A stretch of 64,000 nt of DNA from CBDFJH01 sp965198095 (GCA_965198095.1 OZ240239.1:3906001-3970000); one strand, 5' to 3'; shown: positions 53,705-62,400, counted from the stretch's first letter. Program-made: numbers and translations. Notes: generated by a model not told the origin, from the sequence alone.

Positions 53705-53965
53705 CTGGCCAAATACCTGTTCCGCACCAAATACACCAAGACAGGGCTCGAGGGCCTGCTCAGAGAAGGTGGCACTGGGCGGCGAGAGGCTCTGAGGCAG
53801 TCCGTCGAGGGGACGGGCGGCAGCCTCGAAGGCTTCTACTACGCCTTGATCTCCTTCTGATCGCCGAGCTTCCCGATGACGCGGCGGCAACCGCGCGCTC
53901 TCTCAACATTGGAGCCGCCGGCGCCCTCGACGTCGCCGTGACCGTCCTGATCACCCCGGGACCGT
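53705..53965 (+). pseudogene. GYD-domain protein, internal deletion and no start
   Basis: From 53705 the frame reads LAKYLFRTKYTKTGLEGLL, REGGTGRREALRQSVEGTGG and SLEGFYYA, the start of GYD-family proteins, but the first codon is CTG where ATG is expected. After FYYA the homology jumps to another frame as DLLLIAELPDDAAATARSLN and ends VAVTVLITPG, so about ten bases around the usual FGD are missing. GYD proteins are about 95 residues, of unknown function. Confidence 0.7.
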
Positions 53966-54005
53966 CGACAGTTCTACCGGGTTCCAGGAGCCTGATCCCA
54001 CGCCG

Positions 54006-54293
54006 GTGCCAACCAATGGCACCGGCGCATCCCTCCCCCTTCGAGCGCGGCCGCTTTCCGGTTTGGACGAGCCTGTCGCCGGGCAACCTCTGGTACGGGT
54101 TCCCCTACCTGCACGATACGTGAAGGTGGCCGAGGACAGCAAGGTCGACACTACGGTGGATGTCTCGCGCCCGCCGACCCGGGCGTTTCTGGCCTGGGCG
54201 CGCGAGGTCGTCGCCGATGCCCTGAAGGACAAGGAGAACCGCCCCGGAGACCTTTTCCGGATCGGCAGGCGGTTTGCCCAGGAGGCCAGATGA
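54006..54293 (+). CDS. unidentified frame coupled to the esterase gene
   Basis: A 95-residue frame whose stop (TGA 54291-54293) overlaps the esterase start (ATG 54290), a sign of translational coupling. The second half (DVSRPPTRAFLAWAREVVAD, then ALKDKENRPGDLFRIGRRFA) has coding-like composition; the first part looks like decayed DNA from the region to its left. It is probably the 3' remnant of a longer gene once in operon with the esterase. Family not recognised. Confidence 0.4.
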   Translation: MPTNGTGASLPLRARPLSGLDEPVAGQPLVRVPLPARYVKVAEDSKVDTTVDVSRPPTRAFLAWAREVVADALKDKENRPGDLFRIGRRFAQEAR

Positions 54294-55702
54294 TGGCGGA
54301 AGAAGGAAGACACCCGATGGTAGAGCAGACCGGAGCCATCCTCGAACACGGTCCGGAGGACTGGCAGATCGCGCAGCAGGACGATAGCGGGCGGGGGAGG
54401 ATCGAGCTTGGAGGCAGGTGGAGGTCTGAGACCCCCGGACAGGTGGAGGTGCGCCTGGTGTGGGAGGAGACGGGCGTGGCCGTTGCCGCCCGCCTGGACT
54501 GGCAGGAAGCGCTGACCGGTGAGGACGGCACCTGGGAAGCCGTGCTCGACGGCATCCCCGCAGGAGGGCTCTACCGACTGGAGACGCGGCTGCGCACGGC
54601 GGAGAATCCGGCCGGGGAGTGGTCGCCTCGAGGTGACATGCGGCACTTTCTCGGAGTGGGCGATCTGTGGGTCATCGCCGGACAGAGCAACTCGGCGGGA
54701 TACGGCCGCGGGCCCTACCAGGACTCGCCGGAACTGGGAGTGCATCTGTTCCGCAACAGCGAGCGCTGGGGCCTGGCTTCCCACCCCATGAACGAGTCGA
54801 CGGATACCCGGCACCCTGTCAATCGCGAGACCGCCAACCCGGGGCACTCACCCTACCTGCAGTTCGGACGAGTGCTCAAAAGAACGCTCTCCCACCCTGT
54901 GGGTCTGGTGCAGACGGCCCTGGGAGCCTCGCCGCTCACCCGCTGGAACCCCTGCGAGCCCGGCCCGGCGGATCTGTTCGACAACATGGTGCGGTGCGTG
55001 GCCAGGGCAGGGGGCAAGGTCCGGGGAATCCTGTGGTACCAGGGGGAGAACGACGCGGAGGGCGCCGACGCCGATGCTTCCACCTATGCCCGGCGCTTCG
55101 AACAGGCGGCGGCCGCCTGGCGCCAAGCCCTTGCCGACCCGGACCTGCCGGTGCTCACGGTGCAGTTGAATCGGGCCTACCTGCCCCCGGACCCGGACGC
55201 CGACCGGCGCTGGAGCCAGGTGCGCGAGGCGCAGCGTATTGCGGCCGGACAATCGCCCGGCATAGCCGTAGTGCCGGCCCTGGACCTGCCCCTATCGGAC
55301 TTTATCCACACCAGTCCCGCCGGCAACATACTCCTGGGCGAGCGCCTGGCGCAGGCCGCCCTGGGCCTGGTCTACGGCCGCACGGTAACCTGGAAGGCCC
55401 CGGACCTGGCGCTTGCCCGGCGGCGCGGAAACCGCGTCGAGCTGAAGTTCGAGAACGTGGTGAGCCGCATGGGCGCCGTCGACTCCAGGGCCAACAGCTT
55501 CCGGATCGAGGACGAGACCGGAGAGGTGCCGATCGCCGAGGTGGTCTATCCCCAGGATCACGGGGTCGAGCTGGTCCTGCAAAGGCCGCTGCAGGGGGCT
55601 GCCCGGGTCCACGGCGGCTACGGCAGGGCCCCGGCCGCCGTGCCGGCTGACGTGGAGCGCTTTCTGCCCATGCTGGCCTTCTGGGGCGTGGAGATTCCCT
55701 GA
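54290..55702 (+). CDS. SGNH/sialate-O-acetylesterase-like carbohydrate esterase
   Basis: A 470-residue protein. The esterase domain has the nucleophile block VIAGQSNSAGYGRGP (Ser about 136), the WYQGENDA block typical of the SASA family, and the Asp-x-x-His pair in LSDFIHTSPAGN. N-terminal (about 1-120) and C-terminal (about 370-470) parts are beta-rich domains, as in sialate O-acetylesterases. It removes acetyl groups from sugars; there is no signal peptide. ATG 54290 has AGGAGG five bases upstream. Confidence 0.83.
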   Translation: MMAEEGRHPMVEQTGAILEHGPEDWQIAQQDDSGRGRIELGGRWRSETPGQVEVRLVWEETGVAVAARLDWQEALTGEDGTWEAVLDGIPAGGLYRLETRLRTAENPAGEWSPRGDMRHFLGVGDLWVIAGQSNSAGYGRGPYQDSPELGVHLFRNSERWGLASHPMNESTDTRHPVNRETANPGHSPYLQFGRVLKRTLSHPVGLVQTALGASPLTRWNPCEPGPADLFDNMVRCVARAGGKVRGILWYQGENDAEGADADASTYARRFEQAAAAWRQALADPDLPVLTVQLNRAYLPPDPDADRRWSQVREAQRIAAGQSPGIAVVPALDLPLSDFIHTSPAGNILLGERLAQAALGLVYGRTVTWKAPDLALARRRGNRVELKFENVVSRMGAVDSRANSFRIEDETGEVPIAEVVYPQDHGVELVLQRPLQGAARVHGGYGRAPAAVPADVERFLPMLAFWGVEIP

Positions 55703-55746
55703 TGATTGGGCCAAAAGTGAGAGGAGATTCTGCGATCGCCACAGAG

Positions 55747-55799
55747 TTCGGCGTCTCCTACGTGCGGGACTACACGAAGATGGGCCTTTCCTGTCTGAG
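55747..55799 (+). pseudogene. 53-bp fragment of a DHDPS-family lyase gene
   Basis: Reads SYVRDYTKMGLSCL in frame, against YYVRDYAKMGLSCL inside the lyase gene at 52139-52960. At the DNA level the block ACGTGCGGGACTAC is identical. It is followed after about 15 bases by the same E repeat that follows the lyase gene, so it marks one edge of a segmental duplication with deletions. Confidence 0.75.
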
Positions 55800-55814
55800 G
55801 GCAAATGACTCCCG

Positions 55815-55998
55815 TCAATGCCGACAAAAGAGCCGGATGCGGGTCGGAGTCCGGCCGGTAAGGTCGCGGTTGGGGGGCCAAGGACCGCGCGACGAACCGC
55901 GTTGATGCTGAAGTAACGGGTTCCGTCTTGACAAAGGGATATTCACTTACCTATTATTGATTTTAGTGGTCTTATAAAGTTGAGCCCCTACGTTACGC
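55815..55998 (+). repeat. repeat family E, copy 2, with promoter
   Basis: Second copy of the E repeat. TTGACA (55928-55933) and TATTAT (55952-55957) are separated by 18 bases, as in copy 1, and point toward the AbrB-like frame and methylase that start at 56070 and 56228. A further E block GTCTACGTGTAATGTAGGGG at 56023 can pair with CCCCTAC at 55985-55991. Confidence 0.8.
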
Positions 55999-56069
55999 TC
56001 AATATCCAAGCTAGGCTCTCGAGTCTACGTGTAATGTAGGGGCATAAGTTTTTTCCAGAGGTCTATTTG

Positions 56070-56231
56070 ATGATCGAATCCGCTATTACATCGAAGGGGC
56101 AGACGACGTTGCACAAGCCCGTACGGGAGGCGCTCCTCGCCAGGGATCGGACCAACTCCGCCGGACCGGAGCTCGCGCCGTCGACCGACGAAGGACGCCG
56201 GACAGGTTCCGGCGAGATGGCGCCTCAATGA
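56070..56231 (+). CDS. short AbrB/MazE-like protein, probably truncated
   Basis: A 53-residue frame starting ATG 56070 after CCAGAGG. The first 25 residues (MIESAITSKGQTTLHKPVRE) follow the SpoVT-AbrB swapped-hairpin consensus, with His replacing the usual Pro in TLPKPVRE. After REALLARDR the sequence leaves the family (TNSAGPELAPSTDEG), so the second half of the domain is lost. Its TGA overlaps the methylase start as ATGA (56228-56231). An intact version would bind DNA as a dimer and regulate the operon. Confidence 0.6.
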   Translation: MIESAITSKGQTTLHKPVREALLARDRTNSAGPELAPSTDEGRRTGSGEMAPQ

Positions 56232-58420
56232 GCATCGAACGACGTTTCGACGTTTCCCTGATCGCTGAGATGGCGCTCCGGGAGAAGCAGATCCAGCAGA
56301 ATTACCGCCCCTTCATCGGCGTCCACAAGTGGTTCGCACGGCGTCCGGGCACCCTGTTTCGTGGCCTCATCCTCGCGGAATTCAGCGAGGATTTTTTGGA
56401 ACGCGCGTTCTTCCAGTCGAATGACTTCCCCGGCCTTCGGATCGTCGACCCGTTCATGGGCGGCGGCACGCCGCTGATCGAGGCGAACCGCGTCGGCTGC
56501 GACGTGGAAGGCTTGGACGTCAACCCGATGTCGGCCTGGATCGTCCGTGAGGAGATCGAGCACGTCGACATTAGCGCCTACGAACGGGCTGTGGGCTCGC
56601 TCATCACTGCGCTCCGTGCCGAGATCGACCGCTATTACCGGACTTCCTGCCCCCTCTACGGCGACGAAGACGTACCCGTGAAATCGTTTGTCTGGGTCAA
56701 AGTGCTCGACTGCAAAGCGTGTGGAACGCCCTTCGACCTCTTTCCCGGCTACCTGCTCGCGAAAAACCGGCGACACCCCAAGAACGTCCTGATCTGCCCC
56801 GCGTGCAGCGATCTCAACGAAGTCGAAGACCGCAAGAGCCCCGGAGCCTGCAAAACCTGCGGGGCCGTACTTCACGAGGCTGGACCCGCTCGCCGCAGCC
56901 GATGCGATTGCCCGCACTGCGGTCATACCAACGCCTATCCCGGCGGCACCCAGCGGCCGCTTAACCACCGCCTCTTCGCGATCGAGTACTACAACCCCGA
57001 ACGAAAACCCGAGCACAAGGGCCGCTTTTTCAAGAAGCCCGATGCAGAAGACATCGCCCGCGTTTCTGCCGCAACAAGGCGATGGGACCAGATGTCGGCC
57101 CGCTTTGTCCCCGACCAGCAGATCCCGGCGGGCGACGAAACGGCTCGCCTGCATCGATGGGGCTATACCCGCTACCGTGAAATGTTCAATCCACGACAGC
57201 TCCTCGGCTTGGAATTGAGCTGCCGGTTGATCGCGGAAACGGAAGACGAGCGCATCCGGCATGCGCTCGCCACCAATCTCTCGGACCTTCTGCGCTACCA
57301 GAACATGCTGTGCCGGTACGACACGACGGCGCTCAAGTCACTCGATATTTTCTCCGTGCATGGCTTCCCGGTCGGCCTGGTTCAGTGCGAGTCCAACCTG
57401 CTGGGGATCGTCAACGGCGCGGGATCGAACGTCGGCTCCGGCGGCTGGTCGAACATCGTGGCCAAATACGTCAAGGCGAAGCGCTATTGCGAGGCGCCTT
57501 ACGAGGTCCGCCGCATCGGATCGCGCAAGGTCCGGGTTCCCATTGAAGGCGAACGGATCGGCAAAAGTCCGAACGGCAACTCCCGCCGCGTCGCCATCCG
57601 TTGCGAGAGTGCGACCGAAGCGACGTTCTCGGCCAACAGCCTGGATGGCGTGTTCACGGATCCGCCTTACTTCGGCAATGTGCAGTACGGCGAGCTGATG
57701 GACTTCTGCTATGTTTGGCTACGAGGTCTTATCGGGAAGCAATCCGAGGGATTCGGCGGTCCGTACACGCGGTCACCCGACGAGCTGACGGGCAACGTCA
57801 CTCAGGAACGTGGCCTTGAGCATTTCACCGAAGGGCTGTCCGAGGTCTATTCGCGCATGGCCCGTGCTCTGAAGCCAGGAGCGCCCATGGTCTTCACCTA
57901 CCACCACAACAGGCTCGATGCCTATTGCGCGGTCGGCGTGGCGATCCTGGAGGCGGGCCTCGTCTGCTCCGCATCCTTGCCTTGCCCCGCCGAAATGGGC
58001 GGATCCATCCACATTCACGGAACAAGCTCCTCGATCGTCGACACCGTGTTCGTATGTCGGACGTCCGGAGAGACGCGCGAGAACTTGCTGTTCGACTCGC
58101 CCGACCGACTGGTCGAAATCGTGAACGAGGATCTGGCGCGCCTGTCAGCCGCCGGCAGGATGGCCACGCGTGGCGACACGCGCTGTATCGTTTTCGGCCA
58201 CCTGACCCGAATCGCGGTATGGCAGCTCCGAACGGCTTGGGATCGTTCTCTACCCACGGCAGAGAAGATTGCCACATTGCGCGACAGTATGACAGGTTAC
58301 GGGGACCCCGATGAGCTGGCGAGGCTCGCGGCAACGCCCGAACCATTCGGAGACTTGCCCCTTTTCGCACCGACACCGACCCGCCCGGAGGAGGGAATTC
58401 ACGGTGCCGTTTCCTTTTGA
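56228..58420 (+). CDS. DUF1156-type adenine-specific DNA methylase with Zn ribbons
   Basis: A 730-residue methylase of the COG1743/DUF1156 type. The N-terminal block RPFIGVHKWFARRPGTLFRG is the DUF1156 signature. AdoMet motif I is VDPFMGGGTPLIEANRVGCD. A central insertion has four zinc-ribbon pairs (CKACG, CPACS, CKTCG, CPHCG; about 161-236). The catalytic DPPY lies in GVFTDPPYFGNVQYGEL (about 478-481). Relatives often belong to multigene defence or modification islands with a DUF499 ATPase; no such ATPase is present in this window. It overlaps the AbrB-like frame by ATGA and the next gene by 17 bases. Confidence 0.87.
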   Translation: MSIERRFDVSLIAEMALREKQIQQNYRPFIGVHKWFARRPGTLFRGLILAEFSEDFLERAFFQSNDFPGLRIVDPFMGGGTPLIEANRVGCDVEGLDVNPMSAWIVREEIEHVDISAYERAVGSLITALRAEIDRYYRTSCPLYGDEDVPVKSFVWVKVLDCKACGTPFDLFPGYLLAKNRRHPKNVLICPACSDLNEVEDRKSPGACKTCGAVLHEAGPARRSRCDCPHCGHTNAYPGGTQRPLNHRLFAIEYYNPERKPEHKGRFFKKPDAEDIARVSAATRRWDQMSARFVPDQQIPAGDETARLHRWGYTRYREMFNPRQLLGLELSCRLIAETEDERIRHALATNLSDLLRYQNMLCRYDTTALKSLDIFSVHGFPVGLVQCESNLLGIVNGAGSNVGSGGWSNIVAKYVKAKRYCEAPYEVRRIGSRKVRVPIEGERIGKSPNGNSRRVAIRCESATEATFSANSLDGVFTDPPYFGNVQYGELMDFCYVWLRGLIGKQSEGFGGPYTRSPDELTGNVTQERGLEHFTEGLSEVYSRMARALKPGAPMVFTYHHNRLDAYCAVGVAILEAGLVCSASLPCPAEMGGSIHIHGTSSSIVDTVFVCRTSGETRENLLFDSPDRLVEIVNEDLARLSAAGRMATRGDTRCIVFGHLTRIAVWQLRTAWDRSLPTAEKIATLRDSMTGYGDPDELARLAATPEPFGDLPLFAPTPTRPEEGIHGAVSF

Positions 58421-59012
58421 GGTCAGCTTTGACGGGCTCGAATCCGATCTCGACACCTATGTCGATGCCGTCTTCGGCTGTCTCGAGTCCGAGTTTCTCG
58501 TTATGCCCAAGGGCAAAGGGTTCGTCGAGTTCCCTGTATTCGAATACGGATACGAAGCACTGAAGCGCGGCACCGGGAGCTTCCGGAACGTTACGCCGGA
58601 CACCATCGCCTCGGTCGTCTTCGAAACACCGATTGCCCTCGTCGTTCTTCGTTGCATGCTGGGTTTCACGCCGCCGGAGTGGGCCTACTACACCAGCCGG
58701 CACACCGGCGTCGAGATCACGCAGGGCGCGGCCCGCACGATTGACCGTCACATTCGTATGGATCCGGAGGCGCCTTTACCGAAGGAGGGAAGTGTGACAG
58801 AAGGGCGCATCCGCGCATTAATCGCCGCCACCTGTCATGCCCTGGAATCCGGGGTTCGGGAACGGGCACCCGCGCGGTCTGTCCTCCGGCTGTTGTCGGT
58901 AGCATTCTGCTTGAAAACGCGCACAAAATTCTTCTCCAGGGTCCGATCTTGCCCAAGATTGAGTATTTTGAAGCAGTGGATTGTTGTACCCTACGCCCAG
59001 TTGAAATCTTGA
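58404..59012 (+). CDS. methylase-associated protein, probably 3'-truncated
   Basis: GTG 58404 follows CGGAGGAGGG inside the end of the methylase gene, so the two are coupled. The first 145 residues look well conserved (LESEFLVMPKGKGFVEFPVF, LVVLRCMLGFTPPEWAYYTS, EGRIRALIAATCHALESG) and match proteins that accompany DUF1156 methylases. The remaining tail (VRERAPARSVLRLLSVAFCL and on) has different composition and runs into the opposite-strand gene, so the original 3' part has probably been lost. Function unknown; the truncation is inference. Confidence 0.55.
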   Translation: MPFPFEVSFDGLESDLDTYVDAVFGCLESEFLVMPKGKGFVEFPVFEYGYEALKRGTGSFRNVTPDTIASVVFETPIALVVLRCMLGFTPPEWAYYTSRHTGVEITQGAARTIDRHIRMDPEAPLPKEGSVTEGRIRALIAATCHALESGVRERAPARSVLRLLSVAFCLKTRTKFFSRVRSCPRLSILKQWIVVPYAQLKS

Positions 59013-59713
59013 CACAAGAAACCTTGGCCGCTCCGAGAAACAGCTCGCTGTACCGCGTCCACCATTCTTCGCCAATCTTCCGCAACGCGATCTACTCTTC
59101 CTCGATTGCGGTTCGCGCGCCCAAGTGGCCCCGGGTGTGACTGAGCCCAAACTTCCGCGTCCCCGATCGGGAACGGCGACGCAACGGCCATTTCGAGGTT
59201 GCCTGCCGGCGGAAATCCGGATGACTTGCGGATTGCCTTATACACGGCCCAACCAAGGCACACGATAAGCCTCGGCTCCACAATCTCAATTTCCGGCACG
59301 GTGTAGGTCTTTGCTGCTTTCTTCAAATCTTCACACGGCACGTCTGCGTTCATCTCTCCAGGCTTTATGAATGGAAACAGGTTTGTCGCGTAGGTCTGCT
59401 CCAATCCGATTCCAAAGTGAGTGGAAAGCAGGCTCTTGAGATTCTTATTGGTCCGCAACTGCGGATCGTGCCCCAGCTTAACCAAATCAGAATTCAAAGG
59501 TTTCTGCAGGAACTCGTCCCCACACCAATCCTGGAGCACAAGCATGATATCGGCATTGAGGTTCCTGGCCGACTTCGTATACGGCGATACGAAATCGCAC
59601 TCATAGGCTCCGGAATGGTATTCGCCGATTCCCCTGTATCCGGGCGGAAAATTGTCCCGGCGGTGGCGGGCGAGTTCCGCGAGGCGTTCCCGCTTACTGA
59701 TTGTTCGGCGCAT
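58991..59713 (-). CDS. uracil-DNA-glycosylase-superfamily protein
   Basis: A 240-residue protein. ATG 59713 (MRRTISKRERLAELARHRRD) is preferred over the longer frame to 59785, which has no ribosome site. The UDG fold is suggested by the strand ADIMLVLQDWCGDEFLQ, the TYATNLFPFIKPGEM segment, PRLIVCLGWAVYKAI, and AQSHPGPLGRANRN, which takes the place of the UDG HPS/HPG loop. It may remove a modified or deaminated base. It is oriented against the methylase and points the same way as the Nmad3, EEP and nuclease genes. Confidence 0.65.
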   Translation of the reverse strand: MRRTISKRERLAELARHRRDNFPPGYRGIGEYHSGAYECDFVSPYTKSARNLNADIMLVLQDWCGDEFLQKPLNSDLVKLGHDPQLRTNKNLKSLLSTHFGIGLEQTYATNLFPFIKPGEMNADVPCEDLKKAAKTYTVPEIEIVEPRLIVCLGWAVYKAIRKSSGFPPAGNLEMAVASPFPIGDAEVWAQSHPGPLGRANRNRGRVDRVAEDWRRMVDAVQRAVSRSGQGFLCQDFNWA

Positions 59714-59845
59714 GCTTGCGTTTCTCCCTCGGCTCCTGAAGTTGAGCCGCTTTGCCCCCTGCGCACCGCGTGAACAGCCTGCCATAGAACGCTTCCTGGG
59801 CCAACGTCAGTGCGCCAGCGTACGAGGCCGGACATAGAACTTCAC

Positions 59846-59868
59846 GATTCAATCCTTGTTCTTATGGA
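59846..59868 (-). repeat. recurrent motif, unit a
   Basis: Plus strand reads GATTCAATCCTTGTTCTTA then TGG. On the minus strand it ends in GGATTGAATC, close to the ATTGAAAC end typical of CRISPR repeats. It stands upstream of the UDG-like gene. Confidence 0.55.
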
Positions 59869-59964
59869 GGTTCTTCAAAGGTAATCAGAAATTCTCCATC
59901 AGCTTGAATAGACATTCTTGTTGTCGCAATTGCTGCGACATAACAAACGAACAAGCTGTCAGCG

Positions 59965-60002
59965 GTTTCAATCCGCTCCCCCCACCGAAGTGAGGGGCAG
60001 AC
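59965..60002 (-). repeat. CRISPR-repeat-like unit b (different stem)
   Basis: A 38-base segment. On the minus strand it begins GTCTGCCCC, contains the stem CCCCTCAC-TTCG-GTGgGGGG and ends GGATTGAAAC, the layout of a CRISPR repeat with its ATTGAAAC handle. It occurs only once, 28 bases before unit c. Confidence 0.5.
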
Positions 60003-60030
60003 CCAGGGACAGACTGCATCTGTCCCTCTC

Positions 60031-60053
60031 GTTTCAAACCTTGTTCTGGTGGG
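60031..60053 (-). repeat. recurrent motif, unit c
   Basis: Plus strand reads GTTTCAAACCTTGTTCTGG then TGGG. Same consensus as units a, d and e. It lies between the end of the Nmad3-type gene and the UDG-like gene. Confidence 0.55.
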
Positions 60054-60361
60054 AAGATGCACTACGGATTGCGGTGTGCATGCCGCACACCGCGACGCGC
60101 CCGAAGCCGAGCGACCGCGCGGTGCCGTTGTCGCTGCAGATGGTGGAGCTGCGGTTCACGAGTGCGGAGCGGGCTGCTGGCGTCGACAGCCACGTGACAG
60201 CGCACGCGGAACGGGTCGGACTGGCGTCGGAGTGAACGAGCCGGGACGCGTCGAACACCGACCTGAGGCTCGCCAGCAACGGGAAGACCAGCCGGATGGT
60301 GGCACACTACTCCGCCTAGGCGTCTCCAGAACGCCGCGACCTTCCGGTCTGCCAGCAACCC

Positions 60362-61273
60362 TTACGCGACCTCAAACAGGTCGCGGACCCACTTGTTTGC
60401 AGCGTCGGGGATGCCATCCACGTCAACTACGAATTCCTGCCCAAGGCCTTCCGCGGTGACATGGACCCATGGCGTGGCGCGCCGCCGCATTTTGACTTTT
60501 CGCCTAAACCGGCAACCGTCGGCCGGCCAGAACCATTCAGGCAGTCTCCAGTACGAGCGTCGGCAAGATGCTCCTTTTTCGAGTTCTTCCGGCTCGGTCA
60601 AGATGATGCGGCGGTCTTCGTTCTGAAATACGCCACCTCCGGGTACGTCAGTTCCAGCGATACTGAGCTTCGGTGTCGAAACGTAGACCGTGTTTTTCGC
60701 TCGACCCGGAGAATTCTCGCCGGGCTCCCGGAATGATCCGTTCAGATGTGGGTGGTCCGATAGCCATGGATACTTGCCCAGAGCGCGGTCACAGTCCGCA
60801 TCTGTTTGAAGCGCCAAAACCTCATGGACCTGAAGCCAACCGAAAAGCAGATGAACTTTCGGTGCGGTTCTTACGTAACACCAACCGCCGCTGCCATTTT
60901 CCTCGACCCGCCGGAACATTCCGAAGAACAGGAACAGGTCACCCTGACAGACGCCCTGCTTGGCCAAGTAGGATTGAGATCCATCAACCTGTCCGAATGC
61001 CGGCCGCCATTCAGGTTGCCGTGGGATCGCTTCGGTTCGAAGATCTGGATCCAGGTGGCACCAACACTCTTTCCTAACTTTACTCAGGCACTCCACAAGC
61101 GGCGCGAGCGAGCGACCATCCCACAGAACATCGCGAAACCGTTTCGAAGATTGAGGATAACGCTCGGGTGCCGGAATAGGGAGGGAAAGGATTCTCCGGT
61201 CTGGGAAAATGGGGCTAGGGCTCCCTCCAGCTCTTGAGTCAAATCCCTTCCGGCTGAGCACGATTCTCTTCAT
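60362..61273 (-). CDS. Nmad3-type putative nucleotide-modification protein
   Basis: A 303-residue protein. ATG 61273 follows AAAGAGGACTTTACCG and gives the family opening MKRIVLSRKGFDSRAGGSPS, then PIFPDRRILSLPIP. Further blocks fit nucleotide modification associated domain 3: WCHLDPDLR, WRPAFGQVDGSQSYLAKQGV, CQGDLFLFFGMFR and HPHLNGSF. Nmad3 proteins were predicted by comparative genomics to work on modified nucleotides in phage or defence DNA; no enzyme activity is established to my knowledge. It sits between an EEP nuclease and a UDG-like protein on the same strand. Confidence 0.78.
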   Translation of the reverse strand: MKRIVLSRKGFDSRAGGSPSPIFPDRRILSLPIPAPERYPQSSKRFRDVLWDGRSLAPLVECLSKVRKECWCHLDPDLRTEAIPRQPEWRPAFGQVDGSQSYLAKQGVCQGDLFLFFGMFRRVEENGSGGWCYVRTAPKVHLLFGWLQVHEVLALQTDADCDRALGKYPWLSDHPHLNGSFREPGENSPGRAKNTVYVSTPKLSIAGTDVPGGGVFQNEDRRIILTEPEELEKGASCRRSYWRLPEWFWPADGCRFRRKVKMRRRATPWVHVTAEGLGQEFVVDVDGIPDAANKWVRDLFEVA

Positions 61274-61280
61274 CGGTAAA

Positions 61281-61307
61281 GTCCTCTTTGTTCCGGTGGA
61301 AGATTCC
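61281..61307 (-). repeat. recurrent motif, unit g (weak)
   Basis: Plus strand GTCCTCTTTGTTCCGGTGG then AAGATTCC resembles unit c (CCTTGTTCTGGTGGgAAGAT). It ends eight bases upstream of the Nmad3-type ATG and includes its ribosome binding site. Confidence 0.35.
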
Positions 61308-61509
61308 CAACGGTGCAAGCCAGTTGGCGTGGCCACGGGTGGAGTCGACGACTCGGCGTGCTGATTCTGGCTGGCGGCAGTCGCTGAACGCCCGTGGAGG
61401 CTTCACTAACGTGCCGCAGACAGTGCGGGGTGTACCGTCACGATCCTGCTGTTGGGAAGCGCGCCCGGTATTCGACTCCACTATCCGTTCACGGCGCCCG
61501 GTGGCCCGC

Positions 61510-62373
61510 TCAGCCGCTATCGGCGTCGGTCTCCACCTCAATGATCAGGCGGCAGTGGTCGCTTGGTCCCCATTCGTGAACATCGTTCATCGCCCGAACG
61601 GACACCCTTTCGTGGAACCCGCGCGACGCGAACGCGTAGTCCAATTGATTCGCCGCGGTTTCCGGTCCGTCTCCCGGCTTGTAGTACGTCGGCACATTCT
61701 TCGTGTCGGACGGCACGTCGGCTGGCGCAGTTCCCGCGGACCGACCGTGAGGAGCCTGCGGTCCCAGAAATTCCAGGCCAAGCGCCTTCATCCGTTCCCA
61801 GACCGTGCGCTCACGTTCCGGAAGTGACAGCCTCGTTCCGGTCGCCCCGTAGAACATGTTCAGATCGCCTGCCGCCAGAATCCTGTGTCTGGCTGGGTCG
61901 GCATGACCGATGAAGGCGGACAGATCCGAAATGATTCGATGTGCCGAGGCGTCGGAGCAGCCAACGCGCCAACTGCTGTTGGTAGAGGGATGAGGCTTCA
62001 GCCAGCGCGCGTACATCGAGACAGCGACGAAGGCCTCTTCCTCACTGTCGCCCGGGATCACCTTCGCGGCGGCGATGGTGCCGATACCGCTGACGCCAAT
62101 GGCGTTCTCCCCGAGTTCGCTGATCGGTTCGACTAGCCGGTACGGCTCGACCTTGATTCGATCAGACAGCTTCACGATCAGCGGCCAGCGGTCGTACAGC
62201 TGCCGGTTCCAGAACACCGTATCCTCGTATTCGACCAAATGCACAAGGTCGCCGGGTGGATTTCCCGCTTCCTGCAGGAGCGCCAGGTCGGCATCGCCAT
62301 CGTCCGCCATCTGCACCAGTTCGCGCCACGGCGTCTTGCGTTTGCTGATGTTCCAGCTCACCACCTTGATCAT
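61510..62373 (-). CDS. endonuclease/exonuclease/phosphatase (EEP) family protein
   Basis: A 287-residue EEP-fold protein (DNase I / exonuclease III type). Motifs in order: VVSWNISKRK with Asn, ALLQEAGNPP with the metal Glu, RILAAGDLNMFYG with the Asp-x-Asn pair, ANQLDYAFASRG and EWGPSDHCRLI with the catalytic Asp-His. All active-site places are filled. It probably cuts DNA or RNA or a phosphodiester; no signal peptide. ATG 62373. It is placed between repeat units d and g. Confidence 0.85.
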   Translation of the reverse strand: MIKVVSWNISKRKTPWRELVQMADDGDADLALLQEAGNPPGDLVHLVEYEDTVFWNRQLYDRWPLIVKLSDRIKVEPYRLVEPISELGENAIGVSGIGTIAAAKVIPGDSEEEAFVAVSMYARWLKPHPSTNSSWRVGCSDASAHRIISDLSAFIGHADPARHRILAAGDLNMFYGATGTRLSLPERERTVWERMKALGLEFLGPQAPHGRSAGTAPADVPSDTKNVPTYYKPGDGPETAANQLDYAFASRGFHERVSVRAMNDVHEWGPSDHCRLIIEVETDADSG

Positions 62374-62400
62374 CCAATCACTTCCTCATCGCTCATTGCA

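Larger units (their letters stand above)
59714..60361. other. gap with CRISPR-repeat-like motifs and no confirmed gene
   Basis: About 650 bases. It contains three CRISPR-repeat-like units (59846-59868, 59965-60002, 60031-60053). A perfect hairpin AGGGACAGA-ctgca-TCTGTCCCT lies between the last two (60005-60027), and there is a palindrome GTCGCA/TGCGAC (59924-59940). A short minus-strand frame, MSIQADGEFLITFEEPP, ends in the first motif. Reading frames between 60049 and 60459 show no recognisable family. Confidence 0.6.

Noticed and set aside
60049..60459. Overlapping open frames on both strands between the UDG-like and Nmad3-type genes
   Set aside because: Neither strand gives a recognisable protein; a transposase or recombinase remnant was considered because of GKTSRMVAHYS, but no further motif supports it.
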